A DNA stretch of 64,000 bases from Roseibium limicola (lineage in GTDB: Bacteria; Pseudomonadota; Alphaproteobacteria; Rhizobiales; Stappiaceae). The notes under the pieces were generated by a model, which was not told the DNA's origin, did not search any database, and saw nothing but the letters and a program-made list of their open reading frames with translations. The DNA lies in assembly GCF_017313085.1 (NCBI RefSeq), contig NZ_JAFLNF010000004.1, positions 186,001-250,000 of the forward strand, in the 5' to 3' direction. Shown here piece after piece: positions 1 through 10,431 of the stretch; positions within the stretch are counted from its first letter, which is position 1, and each line of letters opens with the position of its first letter. The position numbers and the translations under genes were made by a program.

Positions 1-288
1 CATCTTGTGCTCAACCGCACAAACATGCCGAAGCGGCCTGAAATCAAGCCGGAAGAATTTGCGACGGCTCTTGGGTTGAAGGCGCAGATGTCCATTCCGT
101 TTGATCCGCAGTTGTTCGGAACTGCAGCAAACAACGGGCAGATGATTGCCGAAGTGGATGCCAAGAACCCGGTCAGCGACATGTTCAATGAACTGGCGCA
201 GCTGGTGTCTGGCCGTAGCGATGCAAACAAGGCGAAACGGACGGTCTTGAAGGGTCTTCTCTCGAAGTTGACCCGCAAATCCGCCTGA
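1..288 (+). CDS. cpaE: CpaE-like pilus assembly ATPase, C-terminal part (5' end outside window)
   Basis: The reading frame is open from the first base, so this is the 3' part of a longer gene and the internal GTG at base 7 is not a real start. About 95 residues remain. They resemble the end of the Tad/Cpa MinD-like ATPase CpaE (TadZ), which places the pilus machine at the cell pole: a short strand read as LVLNR followed by a basic linker and an amphipathic helix with a basic tail. The ATPase motifs would lie upstream of the window. It is followed after 31 bases by cpaF, tadB and tadC, the standard order in alphaproteobacterial tad loci, and this context is the main support. The fragment alone carries no diagnostic motif. 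Confidence 0.75.
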   Translation, partial: HLVLNRTNMPKRPEIKPEEFATALGLKAQMSIPFDPQLFGTAANNGQMIAEVDAKNPVSDMFNELAQLVSGRSDANKAKRTVLKGLLSKLTRKSA

Positions 289-319
289 ATGAGCTGACCA
301 AAACGGGACTAGGCGACTT

Positions 320-1782
<1,463 letters not shown>

Positions 1783-1786
<4 letters not shown>

Positions 1787-2808
1787 ACCTGACCGATCTG
1801 CAAGCAGTCCTCGGGCCGCAAATCACCTTCGTCGCAGTCGCCCTGCTTGCGACCTTCAGCATAGGCGGCGTGCTTTATGCCTTGTTGCAGCCGACGTTGA
1901 GCGGCAGCAAGCGGCGGCAGGAGCGGGTGTCACAGATCTCGGTGCGGCCGCAGGCAACCGATGTTCGGATGAAAGCCAAAGACGGCGAAAAGCGCCGACG
2001 TTCCGTTCAGGACCAGCTGAAGCAGTTCGAAGAACGTCAGCGGACGAAGAACGACAAGCTGACCAAGGTGTCGCTGGAACGCCGGCTGGAGCAGGCGGGT
2101 CTCACTTGGGAGCGTAAGCATTTCATTTATTTCAGTCTCGCTTGTGGCGTGTTCTTCATGTTCCTGGGTCTGATCTTCACTCACAATCTGTTGTTGACCG
2201 CAGCCTTCGGTTTTATTGGCGGCCTCGGATTTCCGCGCTGGTACATCGGTCACCGCCGGAAAAAGCGCTTCAACGCTTTTCTTAATGAATTGCCGGGGGC
2301 GGTGGATGTTATCGTGCGCGGTGTGAAAGCAGGGTTGCCTCTCGGCGATTGCCTGAAAGTTGTCGCCAAGGAATCGCCGCAGCCGGTTGCCGGAGAGTTT
2401 CAGAAAATCGTCGACACTCAGGTTATGGGGATTTCCCTGACCGATGCGGTGGCACGGCTGCCCGAGCGCATGCCTCTTGCCGAAGCCAACTTCTTTGCCA
2501 TTGTCGTTGCCATTCAGCAGCGTGCCGGTGGTGGGCTTTCGGAAGCGCTGGGCAACTTGTCGAAAGTGCTGCGCAGCCGCAAGGCCATGAAGCGCAAGAT
2601 CACTGCGCTGAGCTCGGAAGCCAAATCCTCGGCGGCCATTATCGGCTGTTTGCCGTTCATGGTCACCGGCATTCTGTTTCTGGTCGCTCCGGACTACATC
2701 ATGCTGCTGTTCACCACCTCGGGTGGACAGATGATTATCGCCGGCGGTCTGTTCTGGATGTTCTGCGGCATCATGGTGATGCGCAACATGATCAATTTCG
2801 ATTTCTAG
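1783..2808 (+). CDS. tadB: Tad pilus inner-membrane platform protein TadB
   Basis: 341 residues. A type II secretion F-domain (GspF-like) protein; TadB and TadC together form the inner-membrane platform on which the CpaF ATPase acts. A membrane helix lies near residues 14-33. A charged cytoplasmic stretch follows, then a pair of hydrophobic helices around 115-150. The cytoplasmic GspF helical domain with the typical LPGAVDVIVRGVKAGLPLGD stretch comes next, and two closing membrane helices lie near 285-340. The start ATG overlaps the cpaF stop. tadC begins 12 bases downstream behind a GGGGAG ribosome-binding site. It is distinguished from tadC by order and by the longer basic linker; a swap of the two names would not change the function. 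Confidence 0.94.
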
Positions 2809-2820
2809 GGGAGCTGAGAG

Positions 2821-3807
2821 ATGTTTGATCCCGCAGACATTATGAACTCCCAGGTTCTGATACCGGTGCTGACCATGGTGGCCGTTGCTGGCACCGTTTT
2901 CACCCTCGTTTTGCCCTTGCTGAGCCGTGACGGCCTCAAGGGGCGGATGAAGACAGTGGCGCTGGAGCGCGACAAGCTACGGGCGCGCGAGCGTGCCCGT
3001 CTTGCGACGGAAGGTCCTCAGGATCCACGCACGGCTTTGCGTGCCAAACCGAAGGAAAACGTCCGCAAGATCGTTGACGATCTGAACCTGAAAGAGATGC
3101 TGTCCGATGAGGGCACGCAGGAAAAACTGCGCATGGCGGGCTATCGTGGCACCGGACCGCTCTATACCTTTCTGTTTGCCCGCGTTGCGGTGCCGCTGCT
3201 GCTCTTGCTGATTGGAGGCTTCTACGCCTTCACGTTCATGCCGCAGAGTGTCCCGATGATGACCAAGCTCATGGCGGTCTTGTTCCTCTCCGGGGTCGGC
3301 TTTTTCCTGCCCAACATCTATATCAAGAACAAGATCACCAAGCGCCAGCTGTTGATCCGCCGGTCGTGGCCGGATGCGCTTGATCTGATGCTGATCTGCG
3401 TGGAATCCGGCATGTCAATCGAGGCAGCTTTTGGCCGGGTGGCGGAGGAAATCGGCATCCAGTCCATTCCGCTGGCAGAAGAGCTGACGCTGACCAATGC
3501 TGAATTGTCCTATCTGTCAGAGCGACGGACGGCCTATGAAAACCTTGGCAGGAGAACGGGTGTAGATGGCGTGCGAAACGTCATGATGGCGCTGATCCAG
3601 GCCGAGCGTTACGGCACGCCTATCGGTCAGGCTTTGCGTGTGATGGCCGACGATAATCGGGACCAACGCATGCAGGAAGCAGAGAAAAAGGCCGCCAGCT
3701 TGCCGCCCAAGTTGACCGTCCCGATGATTGTCTTCTTCCTGCCGGTGCTGTTCTTCGTCATCATGGGCCCGGCCGTAATGCAGGTGATGGACGCCTTCAA
3801 CAAATAA
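2821..3807 (+). CDS. tadC: Tad pilus inner-membrane platform protein TadC
   Basis: 328 residues. The second GspF-domain platform protein of the Tad pilus. A hydrophobic N-terminal helix (about 11-33) is followed by a basic cytoplasmic segment. A pair of membrane helices lies near 120-165, then a GspF domain (SWPDALDLMLICVESGMSIE region) and a C-terminal membrane helix ending close to the stop. The ribosome-binding site GGGGAG sits seven to twelve bases before the ATG. It is the last gene of the operon, and a strong bidirectional terminator follows about 60 bases downstream. tadD lies beyond it on the opposite strand. Confidence 0.94.
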   Translation: MFDPADIMNSQVLIPVLTMVAVAGTVFTLVLPLLSRDGLKGRMKTVALERDKLRARERARLATEGPQDPRTALRAKPKENVRKIVDDLNLKEMLSDEGTQEKLRMAGYRGTGPLYTFLFARVAVPLLLLLIGGFYAFTFMPQSVPMMTKLMAVLFLSGVGFFLPNIYIKNKITKRQLLIRRSWPDALDLMLICVESGMSIEAAFGRVAEEIGIQSIPLAEELTLTNAELSYLSERRTAYENLGRRTGVDGVRNVMMALIQAERYGTPIGQALRVMADDNRDQRMQEAEKKAASLPPKLTVPMIVFFLPVLFFVIMGPAVMQVMDAFNK

Positions 3808-3865
3808 CCGCAGGGGACTGGCGGTGGGCCGGTGTCTCGCATCGACTGGCCTGCAAAAATTTCAG

Positions 3866-3908
3866 ACAACAAAAAACGCGGCCCATTCGGGTCCGCGTTT
3901 TTTGTTGT
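3866..3908. terminator. Bidirectional intrinsic terminator between tadC and tadD
   Basis: A 16-bp perfect inverted repeat: 3866-3881 pairs with 3893-3908. Inside it is a short CCC/GGG extension with a loop near ATTC. The stem contains A6 on one arm and T6 on the other, so it gives a GC core followed by a T-tract in both directions. It sits between the convergent tadC and tadD genes and should end both transcripts. Confidence 0.93.
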
Positions 3909-3962
3909 GAAATGCTTGCCACCAAGAAGGGTGTCGACAGGCTGAAACTATGAATCTGGGGC

Positions 3963-4742
3963 TTAGCTTTGGGAGGCTGACAGCATCTGGCGCAAATAAG
4001 CGATGTTCGCCTTGGCGTCTTCCGGACTGATGTCAGTTGAGGCGACCTGTTCTGCTTCCTGGAATTTGCCCTGAAGTCCGAGAACCAGTGCGAGGTTCTG
4101 GCGCACCTGAGAATCGGCTCCTGGCGCGGAGGCTGCACGGCGCAGGGTGTATTCTGCTTCCGGCAACTCTTTCGACATCAGATGAGAAAGCGCCAGGTTG
4201 TTCAGGATCGACGGGTCATTGGGATTGATCTGCAGGGCCTGATGATACAGCGTCTTGGCGCGGGCATGGTTACCCATCTGGTCGAGCACGGCAGCTTCTG
4301 CGGAAAGCAGCTTCCAGTCCGGCTTGGCGGGTGTCTGAACCCGCTTGATCACATTGAGGGACTCTTCGAACTGACCGTTGATCGCCAGGACCTTGCCATA
4401 AGCAGAGGCAATCGGCTGGTTGTTCGGGTGCTGCAGAACGCCTTTACGCAACACGGCCATCGATTGAGCCGTTTGACCGTTCTGGGTTAACGCGTTGGCA
4501 TAGCCGAGGATAGCTTGCGGGTTCTGTGGTGCGCGGTTGTAGGATTGTCCCCACTGCGAAACCTGGGCTTGTGCGGCAGCCGAACCAGGCTGGGCACTGC
4601 CCGAAACAGGAGCGGCATGGGTGCCGACACTGCCATGTCGGGAGTTCGCGCAGCCCCCCAGAAGGGCCGCTGCGGTAACAGCCATAACCAGCGACACGGT
4701 TCTGATGCGGGATTTGGCGGTGATATGCCGAAGCTGCGCCAT
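3963..4742 (-). CDS. tadD: TadD-like TPR lipoprotein of the Tad pilus
   Basis: 259 residues from the chosen ATG. The start is set by a GAGGA ribosome-binding site eight or so bases upstream; an in-frame start 13 codons earlier lacks one. The N-terminus is a lipoprotein signal: a basic stretch, a hydrophobic run, and the lipobox LLGGC. The rest is a tetratricopeptide solenoid, with repeats such as YHQALQINPNDPSILNNLALSHL around the middle, matching TadD, an outer-membrane-associated pilot for the pilus secretin. It converges on the tad operon, a common arrangement in alphaproteobacteria, and the context makes TadD more likely than a generic TPR lipoprotein. Its own promoter would lie in the gap to the aminopeptidase. 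Confidence 0.86.
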   Translation of the reverse strand: MAQLRHITAKSRIRTVSLVMAVTAAALLGGCANSRHGSVGTHAAPVSGSAQPGSAAAQAQVSQWGQSYNRAPQNPQAILGYANALTQNGQTAQSMAVLRKGVLQHPNNQPIASAYGKVLAINGQFEESLNVIKRVQTPAKPDWKLLSAEAAVLDQMGNHARAKTLYHQALQINPNDPSILNNLALSHLMSKELPEAEYTLRRAASAPGADSQVRQNLALVLGLQGKFQEAEQVASTDISPEDAKANIAYLRQMLSASQS

Positions 4743-5025
4743 GTGGGGTTCCTCAAACACTATGCGAAACAAACTCTGCAAGTCTCGTCAGTAGTAGCTT
4801 GTTAACCCTAATGTTTTCTTAAAAGCCGAGGGGCCAGGGTGCGGCGCTTGTTGCAAAAGGCAACCGGAGACAATAACTGTTTCGCAACGGTGGAACGCAT
4901 GACGATACTGGATCATCCGATTTTCGGGAACGTTTCGCCTTGCATTCCCAAGCCTTACTGCGTGTTGGATATTCGGTCCCGCGCTTGCGCGCACGCAACC
5001 ACAGTCAATCGATATGGAGGTCCCC

Positions 5026-6414
5026 TTGCGTCAGTCACTGATCAGCGCCCATGAAGCCACTGCTCCGATCCCCGTTTATGCCGTAAGCGAAGCGGGCTTG
5101 CCCAATCTGCTGTCCAAATTGGGGGCGAATGCGACAGGCTGGGCAGAGCGTCAGGGTTACAACGCGCAGGCGGGCCGGTCCTTGATGGTTCCCCTCGATG
5201 GGGGAGGGCAGGCGGTGCTCTTTGGCACTTTGCCAGAGAATCTGCCCCATCCTTTCGCATTGGGAACTCTGGCGAATGACTTGCCGCCAGCCGACTATGA
5301 GATGCAGGAGCCATTCCCGGCTATCGCCCAGGCTCTGCTCGGCTTCGCGCTTTCAAGCTACGCCTTCAATCGCTATCGGGGTGGCGCCAGTGGGAAACAG
5401 CCCCGGCTCGTCGTGCCTGAGCACGTTGACATCGAACGCCTGCAGATCGTGCTCGACGGTGTTCAGCTGGCGCGTGATCTGATCAATATCCCTGCCAATG
5501 ATCTCGGGACGGCGGAACTTGCCGCGCAGGTCGAGGATCTTTTCAACGCTCATGGGGGTAGCGGCAGCATTGTCGTCGGTGACGAGCTGCTGAAGGAAAA
5601 CCTGCCGTTGGTTCATGCCGTTGGACGGGCCAGCGACAACACGCCTCGATTGGCGGATTTTACCTGGGGGGATGACGACGCTCCCAAGGTCACACTCGTT
5701 GGCAAGGGTGTGATTTTCGACACCGGCGGCCTGAACATCAAGCCGGGCGGCTCCATGTCGCTGATGAAAAAAGACATGGGTGGGGCTGCAAACGTGCTCG
5801 GACTGGCCAGCATGATCATGGCTGCGAAGTTGCCCGTTCGCCTGCGGGTGATCGTCCCTTGCGTCGAGAACTCCATTGCCGGGTCTGCATTCCGGCCGGG
5901 AGATATCTTGCCAAGCCGCAAGGGCCTGACCGTGGAGATCGGCAACACGGACGCAGAGGGGCGGCTCATTCTGGCCGATGCTCTCGCGCTCGCTGATGAG
6001 GAAAGCCCGGAACTGTTGATCGATATGGCGACGTTGACCGGTGCAGCCCGTGTGGCGCTTGGACCGGATTTGCCGCCGTATTTTACCAACGACGAGGATC
6101 TGGCTGAAGACATCTCGATTTTTGCCGAGGCGAGCGAAGATCCGATGTGGCGGTTGCCTCTGTGGCAGCCTTACATGAAATATCTCGATAGTCAGGTCGC
6201 CGACATTAGCCACATCAACACGTCAGGCACAGGCTTTGCGGGGTCGATCACAGCCGCGCTGTTTTTGTCGCGTTTCGTCGAAAATGCCGAGAGCTGGGCG
6301 CATTTCGATATTTACGGCTGGACCCCGAGCAGCAAGCCGGGGAAAGTCGCAGGCGGTGAGGCTCAGGGCATTCGGGCGCTGTTCGATATGATCAGCGATC
6401 AGTTTTCTGCATAA
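5026..6414 (+). CDS. Leucyl aminopeptidase family (M17) metallopeptidase
   Basis: About 462 residues. A cytosolic di-metal aminopeptidase that removes N-terminal residues from peptides. The M17 catalytic domain is intact: the metal/active-site stretch GKGVIFDTGGLNIKPGG and the family signature NTDAEGRL are present, the latter at codons beginning near base 5944. The N-terminal domain is short, as in the subgroup without the PepA DNA-binding role. Start choice: an ATG at 5014 is in frame, but its own bases form the GGAGGT ribosome-binding sequence (5016-5021) that lies four bases before a TTG at 5026, so TTG is preferred. The gene stands alone, divergent from tadD. Confidence 0.93.
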   Translation: MRQSLISAHEATAPIPVYAVSEAGLPNLLSKLGANATGWAERQGYNAQAGRSLMVPLDGGGQAVLFGTLPENLPHPFALGTLANDLPPADYEMQEPFPAIAQALLGFALSSYAFNRYRGGASGKQPRLVVPEHVDIERLQIVLDGVQLARDLINIPANDLGTAELAAQVEDLFNAHGGSGSIVVGDELLKENLPLVHAVGRASDNTPRLADFTWGDDDAPKVTLVGKGVIFDTGGLNIKPGGSMSLMKKDMGGAANVLGLASMIMAAKLPVRLRVIVPCVENSIAGSAFRPGDILPSRKGLTVEIGNTDAEGRLILADALALADEESPELLIDMATLTGAARVALGPDLPPYFTNDEDLAEDISIFAEASEDPMWRLPLWQPYMKYLDSQVADISHINTSGTGFAGSITAALFLSRFVENAESWAHFDIYGWTPSSKPGKVAGGEAQGIRALFDMISDQFSA

Positions 6415-6489
6415 AAATAACGGCTCCGAAATGGTTTCGTGGTTCACTGCTCCCCAGTTTGAGTGAAGTTTAGTGGGAAGTGGTGGACC

Positions 6490-6840
6490 ATGGGGGTCGA
6501 GATTCGCGCCAGTCAGGCGCTGAAATTGCTGCATGAGGTCAATCTGACACTCGTGCGCGACAGTGAGCAGGACCTGTCAGCCCGACAGTTGACGATCCTG
6601 CTGACCGTTTATCTGGAGCCTCCGCCCCACACGGTGCGCGGCCTTGCAGCAAAGCTTGATGTGACCAAGCCGGCGATCACCCGGGCGCTGGACACACTTG
6701 GTGGAATGCGCTTTCTGTCGCGAAAACGCGATGAGGCAGACCGCCGTAACGTTATCATCACCCGTACGGTTGAAGGGTCCCAATATCTGGAAAACCTCGG
6801 CGACCTCGTGGTGGAAAAGGCGGCCAGTCTGCATTGGTAA
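6490..6840 (+). CDS. MarR-like winged-helix transcriptional regulator
   Basis: 116 residues from ATG 6490 (a GTG at 6463 would add nine). A small winged-helix protein with a recognition helix in VRGLAAKLDVTKPAITRALDTL and a wing containing RKRDEADRRNVIITRT, both typical of MarR-type dimeric repressors. It is shorter than the 140-150 residues usual for MarR, lacking part of the C-terminal dimerisation helix. It sits 48 bases upstream of the NlpC/P60 gene on the same strand, so the two may be cotranscribed. The ligand and targets cannot be told from the sequence. No clear operator was seen. Confidence 0.8.
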   Translation: MGVEIRASQALKLLHEVNLTLVRDSEQDLSARQLTILLTVYLEPPPHTVRGLAAKLDVTKPAITRALDTLGGMRFLSRKRDEADRRNVIITRTVEGSQYLENLGDLVVEKAASLHW

Positions 6841-6888
6841 CCGGACGTTCCAAACAGTTGCCAACCGCTGCAAAAACTCGGGTGCCCC

Positions 6889-7752
6889 ATGACTTCTGCT
6901 TTTGACCGCCGCCTTCATCCAGTCCGTCCTGATCTGGCGTCCAGCTCCTACCAGGGCCGCGTCCAGGCGCAGCGGTTCGTTGATGGGAACCCGATGCGGG
7001 TCTGCCGTGACATGCTGGATCTGCGCCCGCAGCCAAACCCGGAAGCCGGCATTGATACACAAGCTTTGTTTGGCGAAACCTTCACCGTCTTTGAAACGAC
7101 TGTCGAAGGCTGGGCCTTTGGGCAGCTGGGGACGGATGGCTATGTTGGCTGGGTGTCTGATGAAGGTCTGACGAGCTGGGCTCAGCCGACCCACCGGGTC
7201 CGTGCCCTGCGCTCTTATCGTTATCCTCCCGCTGATCTGCGGTTTCCGCCTCTGGGTCTTGTCTCCATGGGCTCCTTGGTGACTGTGACCGGAACAACGA
7301 CGACACGCGATCTGGAATATGCCCTGCTGGATGATGGCTCGGCGATGGTGGCAAAACACCTTGTTCCGCTGGATCATGTCGAGGCAGACTGGGTGAGGGT
7401 CGCAGAAGAGTTTCTCGGGACGCCCTATTTATGGGCTGGTCGATCCAGCCTGGGGCTGGATTGCTCCGCGCTGGTGCAAATGGCTGCTCAGGCGGGTGGG
7501 CTGGCAGTTCTACGCGACAGCGACATGCAGGCCACTGATGCCGGAGACCTGCTGGAGGACTGGCAGCTCGCGTCCCTGGAACGCGGTGATCTGGTGTTCT
7601 GGAAAGGCCATGTTGCCATTGTTCAAGGTGAAAACCGCATTCTGCACGCCAATGGTCACACAATGACAGTTGCCAGTGAACCTCTTGACGCGGCAGTCGT
7701 GCGCATTGCCGCAAACGAATACGGCAAAATCACCGTCTGCCGTCGGCTTTAG
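6889..7752 (+). CDS. NlpC/P60 family peptidase with N-terminal SH3-like domains
   Basis: 287 residues. A cysteine peptidase of the NlpC/P60 type, which usually cuts D-gamma-glutamyl-diaminopimelate links in peptidoglycan peptides. The N-terminal 155 residues form bacterial SH3-like modules (LFGETFTVFETTVEGWAFGQ region). The catalytic domain follows with the nucleophile in LDCSALVQ, the histidine in WKGHVAIV, and a third polar position near ILHANGH. No signal peptide is visible, so a cytosolic role in recycling cell-wall peptides is possible. The stop codon overlaps that of the convergent downstream gene. The M17 aminopeptidase nearby could act on the released peptides, but this is inference. 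Confidence 0.92.
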   Translation: MTSAFDRRLHPVRPDLASSSYQGRVQAQRFVDGNPMRVCRDMLDLRPQPNPEAGIDTQALFGETFTVFETTVEGWAFGQLGTDGYVGWVSDEGLTSWAQPTHRVRALRSYRYPPADLRFPPLGLVSMGSLVTVTGTTTTRDLEYALLDDGSAMVAKHLVPLDHVEADWVRVAEEFLGTPYLWAGRSSLGLDCSALVQMAAQAGGLAVLRDSDMQATDAGDLLEDWQLASLERGDLVFWKGHVAIVQGENRILHANGHTMTVASEPLDAAVVRIAANEYGKITVCRRL

Positions 7753-8318
7753 CCCGGAAAGCTTTGGACGCCGATGACCTGAAACGCTTTGGTCGTCGGA
7801 TGCCTAAGCAGACATCGTTGGCTCTCCATGCCCTGGACGTAGCAGACCATCGGCCGGTTCTCGGCACGGATCTCGCTGTACAAAGCTTGCGAAACCCCGT
7901 CCTCGACGTAAAAAGGAAACTCGCCAGAATCCGGGGCAGACAGTCCCTCAGGCCAAGCTGGCAGGTCGCCGGAGACGCCGCTGCGCGTCATGTCGGACAG
8001 CCATCCCTCCAGAGCGCTCTGCATTCCGGTTGAATCAGTGGCCATGTCAAAGCCGAACAGGTCGGCGGCCATGTGAACGCTCGACCAGACCACGGATGTC
8101 TCCTGATCGAAGACCGTCAAGGTGATCGCAGGCGCGGTACAGTCGCCAAAAGTGGAAGCGCGCGCGGTTAGATCCTCAAGCCAGGTCGTCTGGGCAACAT
8201 TGCTGCAGGACTCTTGAGCAACCGCCTCGGTGCGGCTCGCAACGGTTGCCCAACTGACAACCAGAAGCAAGGCGAGAGCTTGGCACAGACCCCACTGGCG
8301 CTGACTTACGAAGGCCAT
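7749..8318 (-). CDS. Secreted protein of unknown function
   Basis: 189 residues. I do not recognise the family. A hydrophobic segment near residues 13-31 ending in an Ala-rich stretch looks like a signal peptide or membrane anchor. The mature part is acidic, with four cysteines (CSNVAQ, GDCTAP, VCYVQG, RCLLRH) that could form two disulfides in the periplasm. Its stop overlaps that of the convergent NlpC/P60 gene by four bases. rmuC lies 47 bases upstream on the same strand and may be cotranscribed. No catalytic motif is apparent. Confidence 0.7.
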   Translation of the reverse strand: MAFVSQRQWGLCQALALLLVVSWATVASRTEAVAQESCSNVAQTTWLEDLTARASTFGDCTAPAITLTVFDQETSVVWSSVHMAADLFGFDMATDSTGMQSALEGWLSDMTRSGVSGDLPAWPEGLSAPDSGEFPFYVEDGVSQALYSEIRAENRPMVCYVQGMESQRCLLRHPTTKAFQVIGVQSFPG

Positions 8319-8365
8319 GTATTAATCCTGTAAAACATCTGCAGGCATCGTGGCATGTGAGATCC

Positions 8366-9568
8366 TCAAGGGGAAGTCAGGTTGAACTGTTCTTCGTCTG
8401 AGGTGGCAGGATCAGCTTCAACCTCCCGGGAGGCCTCTCCCAGCTCTAGATCCTCGATACGCTGGCCGCGCCTGGAGATCTTGTCTGTCGAAACGAGGAT
8501 CTGGTCGATATCCCTGTTGGCTTGGGTGAAGTGGGTCTGCAACTTGCCGACCCGGTCATTCAGCCGACCGACGTCATCCAGAAGCTTGGTCACTTCAGCC
8601 TGGATCAGATGCGCCTGTTCACGCATTTTCGCATCCCGCAAGACGGCCTGAATGACCTGGATGGACAGCATCAGAAGTGATGGCGAGACAATGACAACAC
8701 GCGACCGGTGAGCCTTCTGGATCAGGTCTTCGAAGCGTTCGTGCAGTTCGGCGAAAATGCTCTCTGACGGGACGAACAGAAAAGCCGTGTCCTGGGTCTC
8801 GCCGGGAATAAGGTACTTGTCCTTGATGTCGCCAATGTGCTTGGTGAAGTCTCGCCGGAACTGTGCACTTCCAGCCCGTGTCCCTTCTTCCGTCTCGGCT
8901 TTGCGGATCAGCTGAAAGGCTTCGAGTGGGAACTTGGCGTCGATGGCCAGCGGAGGGGCACCATTGGGCATGTAGATCAGGCAGTCGGGTCGCACGCCGG
9001 TGGAAAGCGTCGCCTGAAAGCTGTAACCGGTTGAGGGCAGCTGATCCTGAATGATCAGCTCCATGCGGCCTTGGCCAAATGCGCCGCGTGTCTGCTTGTT
9101 GGCCAGAATAGATTGCAGTTCGACCACCTGTCCGGAGAGGTCGGTGATCGTCTGCTGTGCCCGATCGATGACAGCGAGCCGTTCATGCAGCTGGCGCAGA
9201 CCCTCATGGGTTTGCTTGGTCGTATGGACCATGGAGTTGCCAAGTCGTTGGCCCATGCCGTCAAGGCGTTCGTTGACAGCACGCATCATGTCCGACTGCC
9301 GGGACCCGAAAATCTCCGCCATGGTCTGCATGCGTCCGGAGATCTCGCCCTGCGACTGCATGACTTTCGACAGGTGGCCTTCCAGATCCTCAATCCGTTC
9401 TCCTGCGGCGATTTCCGCGTCGCCACTCCGGCGAAGTTGCGCCCGCGCGCTGATCAGCAGCAGCAGAAGGCACACCAGCAGGATGAGGCCTGCAGCGACA
9501 GCTGCCTCAAGGGCGGTGATCGCGCGGTTGCCAAGAAAAAACAGAGTTGAGTTCATGGAAACAAACAT
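8366..9568 (-). CDS. rmuC: RmuC family DNA recombination-limiting protein
   Basis: 400 residues. RmuC proteins restrain recombination at inverted repeats and carry a PD-(D/E)xK nuclease-like fold. The N-terminus has one membrane helix (about 17-41), followed by a long coiled coil to about residue 155. The RmuC core then shows RPDCLIYMP and LAIDAKFPLEAF, the expected nuclease-fold strands. A second helical region (HLIQAEVTKLLDDVGRLNDRV) and an acidic tail close the protein. A second ATG four codons in is an alternative start; neither has a strong ribosome-binding site. The gene is divergent from def, with about 300 bases between them in which I saw nothing beyond likely promoters. Confidence 0.94.
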   Translation of the reverse strand: MFVSMNSTLFFLGNRAITALEAAVAAGLILLVCLLLLLISARAQLRRSGDAEIAAGERIEDLEGHLSKVMQSQGEISGRMQTMAEIFGSRQSDMMRAVNERLDGMGQRLGNSMVHTTKQTHEGLRQLHERLAVIDRAQQTITDLSGQVVELQSILANKQTRGAFGQGRMELIIQDQLPSTGYSFQATLSTGVRPDCLIYMPNGAPPLAIDAKFPLEAFQLIRKAETEEGTRAGSAQFRRDFTKHIGDIKDKYLIPGETQDTAFLFVPSESIFAELHERFEDLIQKAHRSRVVIVSPSLLMLSIQVIQAVLRDAKMREQAHLIQAEVTKLLDDVGRLNDRVGKLQTHFTQANRDIDQILVSTDKISRRGQRIEDLELGEASREVEADPATSDEEQFNLTSP

Positions 9569-9869
9569 AGAACGATTCTGCCGAATGCGCAGCAGCTCTT
9601 GCGCGTTTCAAAGACGAACATCCCAACAAGCTTCGAACGAGTTTGGTGATCTGGGACGCTGCGGCGAAGACCAGTGAATGGTCTTGCGCAAGCAGCCTTC
9701 GGCACGACTGGCAAAAGGAAAAGCGAAAGACTTGTCTGAGTGTCTTGAGGCGGCAAGCAGGCCTTTGTGCCGGAATATGGTGTCGAAATCCGTCAAAGAT
9801 TGAGGCTAAGCCCGGTGTTTTGAAGGAATTCGCGTTGACCCCAAGCGCCGCTTTGCCTATGTGGTTCGC

Positions 9870-10388
9870 ATGACAAAACGCGACATCATCACCATTCCCG
9901 ATCCAGTCCTGCGACAGGTGTGCGAACCGATCGCGACCGTTGACGACAGCATCCGCCAGCTGGCGGACGACATGCTCGAAACCATGTATGCTGCGCCAGG
10001 CATCGGTCTGGCTGCGAGCCAGATCGGTGTGTTGAAGCGCATTTTCGTACTGGACGTTTCCAAGGAAGAAGACCCGAACGAACCATTGGTCTTCATCAAC
10101 CCCGAGATCACCTGGGAAAGCGAAGAGCTTTCCGTCTATCAGGAAGGTTGTCTCTCGATCCCTGACTTCTATGAAGATGTCGAGCGCCCAGCACAGGTCA
10201 AGGTCACTTTCCTCGACCGCGAGGGCGTTGCGCAGGAAATCGAGGCGGATGGCTTGCTCGCAACGTGCATTCAGCATGAGCTGGATCATCTGAACGGTCA
10301 GCTGTTTATTGATTATCTGTCGAAGCTCAAGCGCGATCGGGTGATGAAGAAGTTTACCAAGCAGGCCAAGCAGGCCGGCACGCTCTAG
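9870..10388 (+). CDS. def: Peptide deformylase
   Basis: 172 residues. Removes the formyl group from the initiator methionine of nascent proteins. All three family motifs are intact: GIGLAAS at residues 44-50, EGCLS at 92-96 with the metal-binding Cys94, and HELDH at 136-140 with the two metal histidines and the catalytic glutamate. The ATG at 9870 gives the usual [15 protein letters not shown] opening; a GTG three codons earlier is less likely. It is followed by fmt 43 bases downstream, the common def-fmt pair in which Fmt adds the formyl group and Def removes it. Confidence 0.97.
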   Translation: MTKRDIITIPDPVLRQVCEPIATVDDSIRQLADDMLETMYAAPGIGLAASQIGVLKRIFVLDVSKEEDPNEPLVFINPEITWESEELSVYQEGCLSIPDFYEDVERPAQVKVTFLDREGVAQEIEADGLLATCIQHELDHLNGQLFIDYLSKLKRDRVMKKFTKQAKQAGTL

Positions 10389-10431
10389 GCTCGTCTTGTC
10401 GACGGGTGCCACCGAACCTTCGGAAAGCCAT